64,000 bases of DNA from Metabacillus idriensis (GCF_009674765.1 NZ_WKKF01000002.1:124001-188000); one strand, 5' to 3'; positions 35,268 through 45,191 are shown, counted from the stretch's first letter. Notes: a model not told the origin generated them from the sequence alone. Program-made: numbers and translations.

Positions 35268-35570
35268 TATGATTCCTCCCATTTCGTTTTTGCGGAGGAA
35301 AATGGAATCAAACGTATGCTATGGTTCCACTATTTTCGTTTTTGCTTAGCATAGTGGAAACAAAAGTAAGTAATGATTCCACCATTATGGTTTATAGGGA
35401 GGAAAATGGAATCAAACGTATGCAATGATTCCACTATTTTCGTTTTTGCTCATCAAAGTGGAAACAAAAGTATGTAATGATTCCACCATTATGGTTTTTG
35501 CGGAGGAAAATGGAATCAAACGTATGCTATGATTCCACTATATTCGTTTTTGCGGAGAAAAGTGGAAACC
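35268..35570 (+). repeat. 52-bp tandem hairpin array 1
   Basis: Five full units of exactly 52 bp (starting at 35294, 35346, 35398, 35450, 35502) flanked by half units. Type-1 unit: GGAGGAAAA-TGGAATC-loop 13-GATTCCA-CTATTTTCGTTTTTGC. Type-2 unit: TTAGCATAG-TGGAAAC-loop-GATTCCA-CCATTATGGTTTTTGC. The two types alternate, giving a 104-bp higher-order period. Each unit holds one 7-bp stem. The wider interval 35158-35604 has no gene. Confidence 0.9.
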
Positions 35571-35604
35571 ACACCTTCTAAATCTTGATGGATTTGATAA
35601 GTTC

Positions 35605-35922
35605 GTGCATATCTATGATCAAGGCGAAGTCATGTTTGGAGGAAAAGAAATCGTGCTCGGACGAAAAGAAGGGCTGATGCTGCCTGTTCAGCTTGAGGTT
35701 GAGGTTGGGAAAATTGTATTCTCAACTGCTGAAATCAATGGACGTTCAGAGAAAGCGATCGAGTTCAAGCTGACTCAGCCGGAGGACATCATCTTTTTTG
35801 AAACAGACCGTGAAATCCTGTCCAGTGATGAGTACGAGGTTACATGCAGCGGGAATCAGAAGACTGTGATATCTAAGAAACACAGCAGAGTGGACGATCA
35901 ATTGAGAGTTCTGTTTGCTTGA
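35605..35922 (+). pseudogene. Orphan C-terminal-like fragment, possibly of a glycoside hydrolase
   Basis: 105 residues from a GTG with no ribosome binding site. The frame stays open upstream (LLNLDGFDK) into the repeat array, as if the protein once began further left. The beta-strand-rich sequence with YDQGEVMFGGKEIVLGRKEGLMLPVQ reads like the terminal domain of a larger carbohydrate-active enzyme, but I am not certain of the family. Probably a remnant left when the array or a deletion removed the rest. A terminator follows directly, which supports a formerly expressed gene end. Confidence 0.4.
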
Positions 35923-35924
35923 GA

Positions 35925-35951
35925 AAAGCCTGCATAGCGCGGGCTTTTTCA
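35925..35951 (+). terminator. Terminator after the orphan fragment
   Basis: Stem AAAGCCTGC / GCGGGCTTT followed by TTC. Confidence 0.7.
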
Positions 35952-36021
35952 TTGTGCAAAGTGTCTCTTGCTAGAAAAAAGGCATCATAGTATTTAAACA
36001 TAGTGGATTTCCCATGACAAA

Positions 36022-36053
36022 GACAAAGACCGGCCCACAAGCGGCCGGTCTTC
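36022..36053 (-). terminator. Probable terminator of ywhB
   Basis: Stem AAGACCGGCC / GGCCGGTCTT; minus strand continues TGTCTTTG, a weak T run. Confidence 0.6.
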
Positions 36054-36064
36054 CTCATATGTAC

Positions 36065-36253
36065 TCAGTCTTCGTCGCTCAAACGCTTGCCGTTCACCGC
36101 ATAATGATTCTTGCTCATTTCCTCAATGAAAATCGCAATTTTTTCTGGTTGAGCACCTGTTGTTTCAGATACAGCAGCCGTTACTTTTTCGACTAGAGCC
36201 TTTTTTTGTTCTTCTGTGCGGCCTTCGAGCATTTTTACTGTTACGTATGGCAT
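36065..36253 (-). CDS. ywhB: 4-oxalocrotonate tautomerase family protein
   Basis: 62 residues, with the catalytic Pro1 after removal of Met (MPYVTVKMLEGRTEEQKKALVEKVT). Tautomerase superfamily, hexameric; the natural substrate in Bacillus is not known. GGAGAG precedes the ATG. Divergent from ywhC, same order as in B. subtilis. Confidence 0.92.
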   Translation of the reverse strand: MPYVTVKMLEGRTEEQKKALVEKVTAAVSETTGAQPEKIAIFIEEMSKNHYAVNGKRLSDED

Positions 36254-36351
36254 GTTGATCTCTCCTTTTTCTATCGTAGATGGATTCTTCTATAGTATAC
36301 TTGATGGAGAATAGAATGTTTAGCGAAGCCGCTTGTAAAGGAGAATGATTG

Positions 36352-37014
36352 GTGGAGTTTTTGGCGTTTGAATTAGAGCTTATTCCGTATGTGGTGATTG
36401 TTTTGGCAATTGCGTTTACAGTTCATGAATTTGCACATGCATATGTAGCATATAAATTTGGAGATCCGACTGCAAAGAATCAGGGAAGACTGACGCTGTC
36501 GCCGCTTGCCCATCTTGATCCGATCGGAACACTGCTGATCTTCATTGCCGGCTTTGGCTGGGCGAAGCCGGTGCCTGTGAACCGGTTTTATTTTAAAAAT
36601 CCGCGCCTTGCGGGAGTCCTCGTTTCAGTGGCAGGACCGCTCAGCAATCTGGTCATCGCTTTTATTGGGCTTGCTGTTTGGTATATACTTTTAAGTACAG
36701 GTGCGTTATCTTCCTTATCCTCTGGGACGGCGGAGAGCCTGCAGCAGTTTTTCAACATCTTAATCTTTTTGAATATTACGCTGTTCATTTTTAATCTTTT
36801 TCCGTTTCCGCCTCTTGATGGATACCGGATCATTGAAGATCTTGCGCCTTCGGGCATCCGGGCAAAAATGACGCAGTTTGAAAGCTACGGAATGGTTGTT
36901 TTTTTAATTTTAGTGCTGACACCGTTGGATAAATACACGATACAGCCTGCTTTCTCATATGGGACTGATATCGTGATGACTGTTTTTGAATCGATACTTA
37001 ACCCGTTTTTCTAG
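36352..37014 (+). CDS. ywhC: Site-2-protease-family membrane metalloprotease (M50)
   Basis: 220 residues with five or six membrane helices. Zinc site HEFAH near residues 26-30 and the distal NLFPFPPLDGYR with the Asp ligand. Rhomboid/S2P-like intramembrane protease; its substrate is unknown. GTG 36352 has AAGGAG 8 bases upstream; TTG 36349 is an alternative. ywhD follows after 12 bases. Confidence 0.9.
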   Translation: MEFLAFELELIPYVVIVLAIAFTVHEFAHAYVAYKFGDPTAKNQGRLTLSPLAHLDPIGTLLIFIAGFGWAKPVPVNRFYFKNPRLAGVLVSVAGPLSNLVIAFIGLAVWYILLSTGALSSLSSGTAESLQQFFNILIFLNITLFIFNLFPFPPLDGYRIIEDLAPSGIRAKMTQFESYGMVVFLILVLTPLDKYTIQPAFSYGTDIVMTVFESILNPFF

Positions 37015-37026
37015 GAGGTCATTTCT

Positions 37027-37542
37027 TTGGAACAAGATAAAAAGAAAAAAAAGATTGGTTTTAACATTATTAAAAGTGATCCGACGGATGGTCACGGCGG
37101 CTACGGAGTCGGCGCACTCAGTCTTGATAACATTTCACCGGTTTTCGTAGATGTAACCGAAGGGGAAGCATTTGTAGATATCGGTGCGATGCACGCAAGA
37201 AGTGTGGTTGAAAAAGGCATCAAATTTCTGCCGAACAAAGAAGATGTGCCTAACGGAAAGCCGTTCTGGCTCGTATGGGTGACTATCGACCGCAAGCCTG
37301 AGGGGCCATATTATGCAGGAGTTACTGCTTGTGAAATGACAGTCGACCGTTCCATCAGAAGAGGCTACAAATCTCTTCCTGAGCATGTGAACAAAATGGA
37401 TAAATCTTTAAAGCGCCACATTATGGTTGAGCATATGGATGATGCTTCAAAGGGCATTTTGATGAACTTTCTGAAAAATCATAATGCGGATATGTGGAAA
37501 AATTCCACTCAGGACCTAAAAGCAGGACTCGGAGAAGCGTGA
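37027..37542 (+). CDS. ywhD: YwhD-family protein
   Basis: 171 residues, soluble. Conserved GFNIIKSDPTDGHGGYGVGALSLDNISPVFVDV and RRGYKSLPEHVNKMDKSLKRHIMVEHMDD. Function unknown; always near ywhC in Bacillus as far as I know. TTG start with GGAGG 8 bases upstream. Confidence 0.9.
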   Translation: MEQDKKKKKIGFNIIKSDPTDGHGGYGVGALSLDNISPVFVDVTEGEAFVDIGAMHARSVVEKGIKFLPNKEDVPNGKPFWLVWVTIDRKPEGPYYAGVTACEMTVDRSIRRGYKSLPEHVNKMDKSLKRHIMVEHMDDASKGILMNFLKNHNADMWKNSTQDLKAGLGEA

Positions 37543-37636
37543 CAATTCTGTGACGTTTATGTGAACAAATTGTCAAATTCTTGAGCTTTAAAACGCTTAT
37601 TAGTAAACTGAAAATAGCTTATAAAGCTAGGACACG

Positions 37637-37670
37637 AAAAACCCCGGACCGTATGAGGTCCGGGGTTTTT
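37637..37670 (+). terminator. Terminator of ywhC-ywhD
   Basis: Perfect stem CCCCGGACC / GGTCCGGGG followed by five T. Confidence 0.88.
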
Positions 37671-37737
37671 CATATGGTTTGTTGTGTGCTGCTGAATAAT
37701 CGTACGCTAATAAATGGTGCCTTTTCTTAAACAAAGG

Positions 37738-39816
37738 CTAATCCCACCATCTCAATACCTTCTTATACCAAGTTTCATCCTGATTTTCAGCATCTTTTGC
37801 AGGCTCTCTCTGTTCTCCGTGCTCCAAATGCTCAGTACAGTACTCTGTCGGTTCAGTTCCCCTTACAAAATAAGCAAACCGCTTAACCGGGCAATCGTCT
37901 GAAGCAAGCTTGCCTGATTTAGGATTGATATAAACCCCTATAACGCCTTTAGGAGGATTAAATGCTTTAACGGATTGATCTTCTAATGCTTCTTCCATAA
38001 AATCGGCCCAAATTTGTTTGGCATAGCCTCTTTCAACGACAAGGTCAATCGTTTTGTCTTTATCATAGCCTGTCCAGATGCCTGCCACCAGCTGCGGAGA
38101 AAAGCCGATCATCCAGCTGTCCGCTTTAGTCGTTCCCGATTTCCCTGCATACTCGCGCGACAGTTTCGGGATAATGGTGTGGCCGGTTACGGACGTATAA
38201 TCATTCAGCTGTTCATCAAACATGCCGGTCATTAAATGCGAGGTAACGAACGCTGCCTCTTTATTTAACACTTGCTCATGCTCATTTTTATTCTGATAAA
38301 TCACGTTTCCCTCTGCATCTTCAACTTTTTTTATAAACGAAGGTTCAAGCTTCTTCCCGCCATTTGCAAGCATTCCGTAGCCGTTCACCATTTCAGTCAA
38401 TCGGACAGGTGAAGTGCCAAGTGCTAGTGATGGTACATGTGATAATTTGCTTGTTACCCCAAAGCTTTTAGATGCCTGAATCAGCTCATCCATACCGAGA
38501 AAAAGATGAGTCTTAACGGCATAAATATTATCCGAGAGCGCAATCGCCTGAGCTAATGTTATATCGTCGTTTGCATAATACCCATTGTAATTGCTTGGTT
38601 TATAGCTTGATTTGCCATCCTCAAACGTAAAAGTATAAGGTTCACTCCTTAAAAGGGTAGAAGGGGTGAAGCCTTTATTTACGGCGGCATAATACAGAAA
38701 CGGCTTCATCGTTGAACCAGGCTGCCTTTTAGCCTGTGTTGCCCGATTAAACGTGCTTTCTGCATAATCACGCCCGCCTACAAGAGCCTTTACGCTTCCT
38801 GTTTTAGGGTCCATTGCCATGAACCCGACCTGGATGTCAGATGCTTCATCAATGACATCTGCAATCTTTTTTTCAGCTATTTTCTGCATATCGGGATCTA
38901 ACGTAGTGAAAATTCTTAATCCGCGTGTTTCTATCGTTGTCTGATCAAGATTCAGTTTTTTGGACAGCTCATTCATAACCGCATCCTGAAAATAAGGAGC
39001 AATATCTGCTGTTTTCACATCTTTCACAGAACGGTAGCTGAGAGTTTCAGTGTATGCCTGATCAGCTTCTGCCTGGCTGATTATTTTTTGATTGACCATC
39101 GTTTTTAAGATAAGGTCCTGCCGGCTTTTTGCACGCTCTTCATTTTCAAGCGGCGAATAAAGGCTTGGCGCTTTTGGAATACCTGCAAGCATGGCGGCTT
39201 CACCCATGGATAATTCACTGGCTGATTTGTCAAAATAATAATTGGCGGCAGCCTCAATGCCATAAGCGCCATGACCGTAATAAATCGTATTTAAATAGCC
39301 TTCTAGAATTTCTTCCTTACTGTAGTTCAGCTCAAGCCGAATGGTGTAGAAAGCTTCTGTCAGTTTGCGTTTCCATGTTTTATCATGGCCCAAAAACAGG
39401 TTTCTGGCGTATTGCTGGCTGATTGTGCTCGCTCCCTGAACCTTGGCCATTGCTTTTATATCAGCAAGAGCAGCTCCTGCAATCCGTTTATAGTCAAAGC
39501 CGTTATGGTCATAAAAATGACGGTCTTCTATCGCAACAGCGGCCTGGGTTAAGGAAGGAGAAATTTCATCTAAATCAACCCAATACCTTTTTCCGCCGTG
39601 ATGGGTCTTGCCCATCTCAGATCCATCATTAGCGTACATAATAGAAGATTGCTGAACCGTCAGCGAAGGAGCTCCCTGCCATTTCGCCGTGAGCAGAATG
39701 GCTGCAAGGACGATTGAAGCCAGGAAAAATAAAATAAGTCCAATAAAAATAGCGGCCCGAACAGCTTTTATTGTGATTTTCAGCCTTCTGGGTGTGATGA
39801 TTTCCAATTTCTCCAC
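37738..39816 (-). CDS. pbpG: Class A penicillin-binding protein 2D (PbpG)
   Basis: 692 residues, near the 691 of B. subtilis PbpG. One N-terminal membrane helix (about 20-43), GT51 glycosyltransferase domain with catalytic Glu in VAIEDRHFYDHNG and GASTISQQYARNLFL, then a transpeptidase domain with SxxK (PGSTMKPF), SDN (SDNIYA) and KSGTTKADS. Polymerises and cross-links peptidoglycan; in B. subtilis it acts in spore wall (germ cell wall) synthesis in the forespore. GTG 39816 or TTG 39807 could be the start; both use the GAGGTGGAG/GAGGAAACGAG region. Confidence 0.94.
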   Translation of the reverse strand: MEKLEIITPRRLKITIKAVRAAIFIGLILFFLASIVLAAILLTAKWQGAPSLTVQQSSIMYANDGSEMGKTHHGGKRYWVDLDEISPSLTQAAVAIEDRHFYDHNGFDYKRIAGAALADIKAMAKVQGASTISQQYARNLFLGHDKTWKRKLTEAFYTIRLELNYSKEEILEGYLNTIYYGHGAYGIEAAANYYFDKSASELSMGEAAMLAGIPKAPSLYSPLENEERAKSRQDLILKTMVNQKIISQAEADQAYTETLSYRSVKDVKTADIAPYFQDAVMNELSKKLNLDQTTIETRGLRIFTTLDPDMQKIAEKKIADVIDEASDIQVGFMAMDPKTGSVKALVGGRDYAESTFNRATQAKRQPGSTMKPFLYYAAVNKGFTPSTLLRSEPYTFTFEDGKSSYKPSNYNGYYANDDITLAQAIALSDNIYAVKTHLFLGMDELIQASKSFGVTSKLSHVPSLALGTSPVRLTEMVNGYGMLANGGKKLEPSFIKKVEDAEGNVIYQNKNEHEQVLNKEAAFVTSHLMTGMFDEQLNDYTSVTGHTIIPKLSREYAGKSGTTKADSWMIGFSPQLVAGIWTGYDKDKTIDLVVERGYAKQIWADFMEEALEDQSVKAFNPPKGVIGVYINPKSGKLASDDCPVKRFAYFVRGTEPTEYCTEHLEHGEQREPAKDAENQDETWYKKVLRWWD

Positions 39817-40033
39817 CTCGTTTCCTCATCTGTTCTTTTTCTTTTTAATCATTATGAGAATATTTAAGGTTTTTTAAACCTTTTCTATTAAAATTCTTCT
39901 TGCAATTTTGCTAGATTCATCTATACTTTTTCCTGAGGTTTTGAACTCGAATTTTGGCGAATTGTATTTATTGATTAGGGTATAATCGTAACTAGGGCTT
40001 TAAGAAAAATTGATATAGAAAGGAAGTTTTAAA
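39817..40033. other. Divergent interval pbpG-speE
   Basis: 217 bases. A TATAAT at 39981-39986 is a likely -10 for speE, but the -35 is unclear. A short palindrome AAGGTTT..AAACCTT lies at about 39868-39884, upstream of pbpG. Confidence 0.4.
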
Positions 40034-40864
40034 ATGGGAGGACATTGGTTTACAGAAAAACAAACCGAGAATTTCGGCATCACGATCAAAATTAACCGCA
40101 CTTTACATACAGAGCAAACAGAATTTCAAAAATTAGATATGGTAGAAACAGAGGAGTTCGGCAATATGCTTCTTTTAGACGGCATGGTCATGACTTCACA
40201 AAGAGACGAATTTGTTTACCATGAAATGGTTGCTCACGTTCCTTTATTTACACATCCAAACCCTGAAAACGTATTGGTAGTCGGAGGCGGAGACGGCGGC
40301 GTAATCCGTGAGATCATGAAGCATCCAAGCGTTAAAAAAGCAACGCTTGTTGATATTGACGGCAAAGTCATCGAGTACTCTAAAAAGTACTTGCCTGAAA
40401 TTGCAGGAGAGCTGGAGAACGAGCGCGTTGAAGTAAAAGTAGGCGACGGGTTTATGCACATCGCAGAGAGCAACAATGAATATGACGTAATCATGGTTGA
40501 TTCTACAGAGCCTGTGGGCCCAGCTGTGAACCTTTTCTCTAAAGGCTTCTACGCAGGTATCTCAAAAGCGCTTAAAGAAGACGGCATTTTTGTTGCACAA
40601 TCGGATAACCCTTGGTTCACACCTGATCTTATCCGCAACGTACAGCGCGATGTAAGAGAGATCTTCCCAATTACGCGTCTATACACTGCAAACATCCCAA
40701 CATATCCAAGCGGTCTTTGGACATTTACAATCGGATCAAAAAAATATGATCCACTAGAAGTAAGCGAAGAGCGTTTCCATGAAATTGAAACAAAATACTA
40801 TACAAAAGAGCTTCATAAAGCAGCGTTTGCCCTGCCTAAATTTGTAGCAGACTTAATTAAATAA
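40034..40864 (+). CDS. speE: Spermidine synthase
   Basis: 276 residues, the usual Bacillus length. Aminopropyltransferase fold with the nucleotide motif [15 protein letters not shown] and [19 protein letters not shown]. Adds an aminopropyl group from decarboxylated SAM to putrescine. AAGGAAG precedes the ATG. speB follows after 16 bases, so both steps of the agmatine route are in one operon. Confidence 0.97.
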   Translation: MGGHWFTEKQTENFGITIKINRTLHTEQTEFQKLDMVETEEFGNMLLLDGMVMTSQRDEFVYHEMVAHVPLFTHPNPENVLVVGGGDGGVIREIMKHPSVKKATLVDIDGKVIEYSKKYLPEIAGELENERVEVKVGDGFMHIAESNNEYDVIMVDSTEPVGPAVNLFSKGFYAGISKALKEDGIFVAQSDNPWFTPDLIRNVQRDVREIFPITRLYTANIPTYPSGLWTFTIGSKKYDPLEVSEERFHEIETKYYTKELHKAAFALPKFVADLIK

Positions 40865-40880
40865 TTAGGAGGGAATACAA

Positions 40881-41762
40881 ATGCGATTTGATGAAGCCTA
40901 TTCAGGCAATGTTTTTATTAAAAGCCATCCAACATTTGAAGACAGCGAAGCCGTTCTATACGGCATGCCAATGGACTGGACAGTCAGCTACCGTCCGGGT
41001 TCAAGATTCGGTCCAACCCGCATCCGCGAGGTTTCAATCGGTCTTGAGGAATACAGCGCGTATTTAGACCGCGAGCTTGAAGAAGTGAAGTATTATGATG
41101 CAGGCGATATTCCGCTTCCGTTCGGAAATCCGCAGCGAAGCCTTGATATGATCGAAGATTTCATTGATAAGCTTTCGGCTGAGGACAAGTTCCCGCTCGG
41201 TATGGGAGGGGAGCACCTTGTATCATGGCCTGTCATCAAAGCGATGTACAAAAAATACCCTGATTTAGCGATTATCCATATGGACGCACATACTGATCTG
41301 CGCGAAGATTATGAGGGAGAGCCTCTTTCTCACTCAACACCAATCCGCAAGGCCGCTAATCTGATCGGACCTTCAAATGTTTACTCATTCGGAATTCGTT
41401 CAGGTATGAAAGAAGAATTCCAGTGGGCGAAAGAAGTCGGCATGCACATTTCTAAATTTGAAGTGCTTGAGCCTTTAAAAGAGGTGCTTCCGAAGCTTGC
41501 AGGACGCCCTGTCTATGTAACCATTGATATTGATGTCCTCGATCCTGCACACGCACCTGGCACAGGTACAGTGGATGCAGGCGGTATTACATCAAAAGAA
41601 TTGCTTGCATCCATCCATGCGATTGCAAACTCGGATATCAGCGTAGTAGGCGCTGATCTTGTAGAAGTAGCTCCAATTTATGATAACTCTGAGCAAACAG
41701 CTAACACAGCAAGCAAATTAATTCGTGAAATGATTTTAGGATGGGTGCAAAAACGTCCTTAA
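40881..41762 (+). CDS. speB: Agmatinase
   Basis: 293 residues, ureohydrolase family. Manganese ligands in GGEHLVSW, IHMDAHTDLRED and VTIDIDVLDPAHAPGTGT. Splits agmatine to putrescine and urea. GGAGGG precedes the ATG; followed by a terminator. Confidence 0.97.
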   Translation: MRFDEAYSGNVFIKSHPTFEDSEAVLYGMPMDWTVSYRPGSRFGPTRIREVSIGLEEYSAYLDRELEEVKYYDAGDIPLPFGNPQRSLDMIEDFIDKLSAEDKFPLGMGGEHLVSWPVIKAMYKKYPDLAIIHMDAHTDLREDYEGEPLSHSTPIRKAANLIGPSNVYSFGIRSGMKEEFQWAKEVGMHISKFEVLEPLKEVLPKLAGRPVYVTIDIDVLDPAHAPGTGTVDAGGITSKELLASIHAIANSDISVVGADLVEVAPIYDNSEQTANTASKLIREMILGWVQKRP

Positions 41763-41771
41763 TTTGAGGAG

Positions 41772-41800
41772 AAGCTCCAGATATGACTGGGGCTTTTTTC
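41772..41800 (+). terminator. Terminator of speE-speB
   Basis: Stem AGCTCCAG / CTGGGGCT, then six T. Confidence 0.85.
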
Positions 41801-41857
41801 TTATCGTTTAGGAAACTATAAAAGGAAATAGGTTGTGGATAATGAAATTAAGTTATC

Positions 41858-41990
41858 TTCGTCCAGCTCCAGCGCCTAGATCCTCGGTCAGAACGAATCC
41901 GCCAAAAAAGTTAAACCTCGACTTTTCTGTCGGATTCTTATCTGCCTGTCGGATCTGACCAAGGCGCCTGCGCTTTTGTACTTTTGGAAT
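41858..41990. repeat. Repeat family B, copy 5
   Basis: AGCTCCAGCGCCTAGATCC..., TCGGTCAGAACGAATCCGCC, TCGGATTCTTATCTGCCTG, then GATCTGACCAAGGCGCC. Arms GCGCC/GGCGC and GGTCAGA/TCTGACC are inverted. No gene in the rest of 41801-42121. Confidence 0.7.
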
Positions 41991-42121
41991 ATTTGGCGAA
42001 AAGCGTATAAATAATGCCAGAACGTCAACCATGAATACGACCCGCCGTCCTATTGAACTTTTTTCATGAAATCTTTATACTAGATAAGTTAATAGCGGAT
42101 ACTTTAAAAGGATGTGTCAAA

Positions 42122-42553
42122 ATGACGGCAAGTAAACCAGTTCAAATTATCGTAAAAACCGAAATCAGCCAGGGGGATGATTCAGAGAACCTGGAGCTTT
42201 TTACGAGCGGTGAACACTATGTTAAAAATAACGCCTCCTATTTAAGCTATCACGAGGAACACGAGTACGGAAAAGTAAAAACGGTCGTGAAGTTCAGAGA
42301 CGACGAGGTTTTCATTATGAGATCCGGATCTATTTCAATGAAGCAGCGCTTTATTGAAGGAACGGAAACCATCACGAATTATCAGACACAATTCGGACAG
42401 CTTCAGCTTGAAACCAACACTACAGCGATTTCCGTCCGCACGATGGAAGGGAAATCAAACGGCATCATCAAAGTTGATTATGAATTGCAGATTGGCGAAG
42501 AAGATTCGCATTTACATACTTTACATATCATGTTTAGGGAGGAAAAAGGATGA
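42122..42553 (+). CDS. ywiB: DUF1934 beta-barrel protein (YwiB)
   Basis: 143 residues (B. subtilis YwiB 142). Calycin-like barrel; conserved [17 protein letters not shown] and [19 protein letters not shown]. Role unknown, but it is always upstream of argS in Bacilli. ATG 42122 is preceded by AAAAGGATG; the longer frame from 42053 lacks a ribosome site. Overlaps argS by four bases (ATGA). Confidence 0.9.
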   Translation: MTASKPVQIIVKTEISQGDDSENLELFTSGEHYVKNNASYLSYHEEHEYGKVKTVVKFRDDEVFIMRSGSISMKQRFIEGTETITNYQTQFGQLQLETNTTAISVRTMEGKSNGIIKVDYELQIGEEDSHLHTLHIMFREEKG

Positions 42554-44220
42554 ACATCGTTGAGCAAGTAAAAGAACGGTTAAAAAGTGAAATTAAAGCG
42601 TCAGTGCAAAAAGCAGGCCTGGCAGAAGAAAGTCAAATTCCAGACGCTATTCTTGAGCTGCCAAAAGATAAAGCTCACGGAGACTATTCTACAAATATGG
42701 CGATGCAGCTTGCACGCGTGGCTAAGAAAGCACCTCGAGCCATTGCAGAAGACATAGTCGCTTCTTTTGATAAAGGCAAAGCATCGATTGAAAAAATTGA
42801 GATCGCAGGACCAGGATTCATCAATTTTTATATGAACAACTCTTATTTAACAGATCTTATTCCATCTATTCTTAAAGCTTCCGACTCTTATGGCGAGGTC
42901 AATATCGGCAACAAAGAAAAACTGCAGGTTGAATTTGTATCGGCTAATCCGACAGGAACGCTTCATTTAGGACACGCGCGCGGCGCAGCAGTCGGCGATT
43001 CTCTTTGCAATATTCTAGGTAAAGCAGGCTATGATGTTTCACGTGAATACTACATCAATGATGCAGGAAATCAGATCAATAATCTTGCTCTTTCTGTTGA
43101 AGCCCGCTATCTTCAGGCGCTTGGACAAGATGCAGCCATGCCTGAGGACGGCTACCACGGTCAGGATATCATCGAAATCGGCAAAAAGCTTGCGGATGAA
43201 TTCGGCGATCGTTTTGCAAATGAAAGCAAAGAAGAGCGCCTTGGATTTTTCCGTGAATACGGACTGAAATTTGAGATGGATAAATTGAAAAAAGACCTGG
43301 AGGCATTCCGTGTGCCATTTGATGTTTGGTATTCAGAAACGTCACTTTACCATAACGGCAAAATCGATCAGGCTCTTCGGGTTCTTCGTGAAAAAGGACA
43401 CATTTTCGAAGAAGACGGCGCTACATGGTTCCGTTCAACTGTGTTCGGAGATGACAAAGACCGTGTATTAATTAAGAATGATGGTTCTTACACGTATTTA
43501 ACGCCTGATATCGCATACCACAAAGACAAGCTTGACCGCGGATTTACTAAGCTGATCAACATTTGGGGCGCAGATCATCACGGATACATCCCGCGTATGA
43601 AGGCTGCTATTGAAGCGCTCGGCTATGAAAAGGATACACTTGAGGTTGAAATTATTCAGCTTGTCCACCTATATAAAAACGGCGAGAAAATGAAAATGAG
43701 CAAACGTACTGGCAAAGCTGTAACAATGCGCGACCTGATGGAAGAAGTCGGTCTTGACGCTGTTCGTTATTTCTTCGCAATGAGAAGTGCGGACACTCAT
43801 ATGGACTTTGACATGGACCTTGCTGCATCACAATCTAATGAAAACCCTGTTTTCTATGCTCAATATGCACATGCACGGATTGAAAGCATGCTGCGTCAAG
43901 GAGCAGAGCAAGGATTATCATATGACGCTGTTCAGAATTTCACAGACATCTCATCTGAAAAAGAAATTGAACTCCTGAAAATACTGGGTGAATTCCCGCA
44001 GGCAGTAGCAGAAGCAGCAGCAAAACGCATTCCGCACCGCATCACAAATTACGTGAATGATGTCGCATCTGCTCTGCACAGCTTCTATAACGCAGAAAAA
44101 GTACTTGATCCGGAAAATGAAGAGAAAAGTAAAGCGCGCCTCGCTCTAATGAGAGCAACGCAAATTACGCTTAAAAATTCATTGTCACTGATCGGTGTTT
44201 CTGCACCTGAAAAAATGTAA
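42550..44220 (+). CDS. argS: Arginyl-tRNA synthetase
   Basis: 556 residues, class I synthetase. HIGH motif variant HLGHARG in [21 protein letters not shown]-type [16 protein letters not shown]-terminal tRNA D-loop domain and C-terminal DALR anticodon domain. Start overlaps ywiB; GGGAGG is 8 bases upstream. Within the gene, a TGTTTCACGTGAATAC stretch at about 43035 resembles half a parS site. Confidence 0.97.
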   Translation: MNIVEQVKERLKSEIKASVQKAGLAEESQIPDAILELPKDKAHGDYSTNMAMQLARVAKKAPRAIAEDIVASFDKGKASIEKIEIAGPGFINFYMNNSYLTDLIPSILKASDSYGEVNIGNKEKLQVEFVSANPTGTLHLGHARGAAVGDSLCNILGKAGYDVSREYYINDAGNQINNLALSVEARYLQALGQDAAMPEDGYHGQDIIEIGKKLADEFGDRFANESKEERLGFFREYGLKFEMDKLKKDLEAFRVPFDVWYSETSLYHNGKIDQALRVLREKGHIFEEDGATWFRSTVFGDDKDRVLIKNDGSYTYLTPDIAYHKDKLDRGFTKLINIWGADHHGYIPRMKAAIEALGYEKDTLEVEIIQLVHLYKNGEKMKMSKRTGKAVTMRDLMEEVGLDAVRYFFAMRSADTHMDFDMDLAASQSNENPVFYAQYAHARIESMLRQGAEQGLSYDAVQNFTDISSEKEIELLKILGEFPQAVAEAAAKRIPHRITNYVNDVASALHSFYNAEKVLDPENEEKSKARLALMRATQITLKNSLSLIGVSAPEKM

Positions 44221-44228
44221 GAATGAGG

Positions 44229-44258
44229 AACGAACGGCTAACCGCCGTTCGTTTTTAG
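44229..44258 (+). terminator. Terminator of argS
   Basis: Stem AACGAACGGC / GCCGTTCGTT, then TTT. Confidence 0.88.
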
Positions 44259-44311
44259 TTGTTTAGGAAATTATAAAATGAAAAAGTTGTAGATAATTAA
44301 ATAATGTTATC

Positions 44312-44432
44312 TACGGTAAGCGCAAGCGCCTAGATCCTCGGTCAGAACGAATCCGCAAAAAAATTCGGGACCCGGACTTTTTTTGCGGATTCTTATTTGC
44401 CTGTCGGAGCGGGCCTTGGCGCTTGCACTTTT
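44312..44432. repeat. Repeat family B, copy 6
   Basis: GCGCAAGCGCCTAGATCC, TCGGTCAGAACGAATCCGC, TTGCGGATTCTTATTTGCCTG and CTTGGCGCTTGCACTTTTG: closest to copy 5. Confidence 0.7.
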
Positions 44433-44468
44433 GTTCTTGCATCATTTAATGGCAAGTGGAAACGCTCT

Positions 44469-44862
44469 GCAAAACCGAATAACGGTATGGGAGGGTAAGA
44501 AAGCGTCTGAATCGTACCCTGCTAAACCGAATAACGGTATGGGAGGGTAAGGAAACGCCGGAATCGTACCCCGCAAAACCGAATAACGGTATGGGAGGGT
44601 AAGAAAGCGTCTGAATCGTACCCTTCAAAACCGAATAACGATATGGGAGGGTAAGAAAGCGCCGGAATCGTACCCCGCAAAACCGAATAACGATATGGGA
44701 GGGTAAGGAAACGCCGGAATCGTACCCTGCAAAACCGAATAACGATATGGGAGGGTAAGGAAGCGTCTGAATCGTACCCCGAAAAACCGAATAACGGTAT
44801 GAGAGGGTAAGAAAGCGCTGGAATCGTACCCCGAAAAACCGAATAACGGTATGGGAGGGTAA
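44469..44862 (-). repeat. 52-bp tandem hairpin array 2
   Basis: Eight units of exactly 52 bp; CCGAATAACG recurs at 44475, 44527, 44579, 44631, 44683, 44735, 44787 and 44839. Each holds an inverted pair AGGGTA/TACCCT. Read on the minus strand the linker (TTATTCGGTTTTGCGGGG) matches that of array 1 (TATTTTCGTTTTTGCGGAG). Open frames on the minus strand through this array are artefacts. The rest of 44433-45191 has no gene. Confidence 0.9.
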
Positions 44863-45191
44863 GAGTGCCACGGATAACCTCTCAAAAAATGAAAGCAGAG
44901 AATACCTCCCGTTTCCCGCTCCAGTGCAGCAATCATTTTTCACCATCCAAATTACTAAACCTGTTTTCATAAGCATATGGACATTTGGGTTAAAGTTTAA
45001 TCTGGACCTGAACGTATGTAATCCGGCTGTCTGAATCGGCTCTTTGTAACCGAGATTGAATTCTTTTCTTTTCCTGTGCTGGCAAATTTCTTCGGATTAA
45101 TTTTAAGACAACAGTTTGCCGCCAAAACGGGTTTATTTATATAACAAATTGTGGTAGAAATTAAAGGGTTATAAGAGGGGGGCAATGCATA

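Noticed and set aside
35268-35570. CRISPR array
   Set aside because: Units are contiguous with no unique spacers, each unit is itself a hairpin, and there are no cas genes in the window.
37738-39816. Several plus-strand open frames inside pbpG
   Set aside because: They are shadows of the minus-strand gene, without ribosome sites or family features.
43035-43050. Second parS-like site inside argS
   Set aside because: TGTTTCACGTGAATAC has a good left half but three mismatches at the right end; the coding sequence alone explains it.
44446-44976. Two overlapping minus-strand open frames of 176 and 103 codons with repeating FGFAGYDSG/LPYRYSV peptides
   Set aside because: They run through the 52-bp array; 52 is not a multiple of three, so three frames cycle and appear as a repeating peptide. 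No ribosome binding site.
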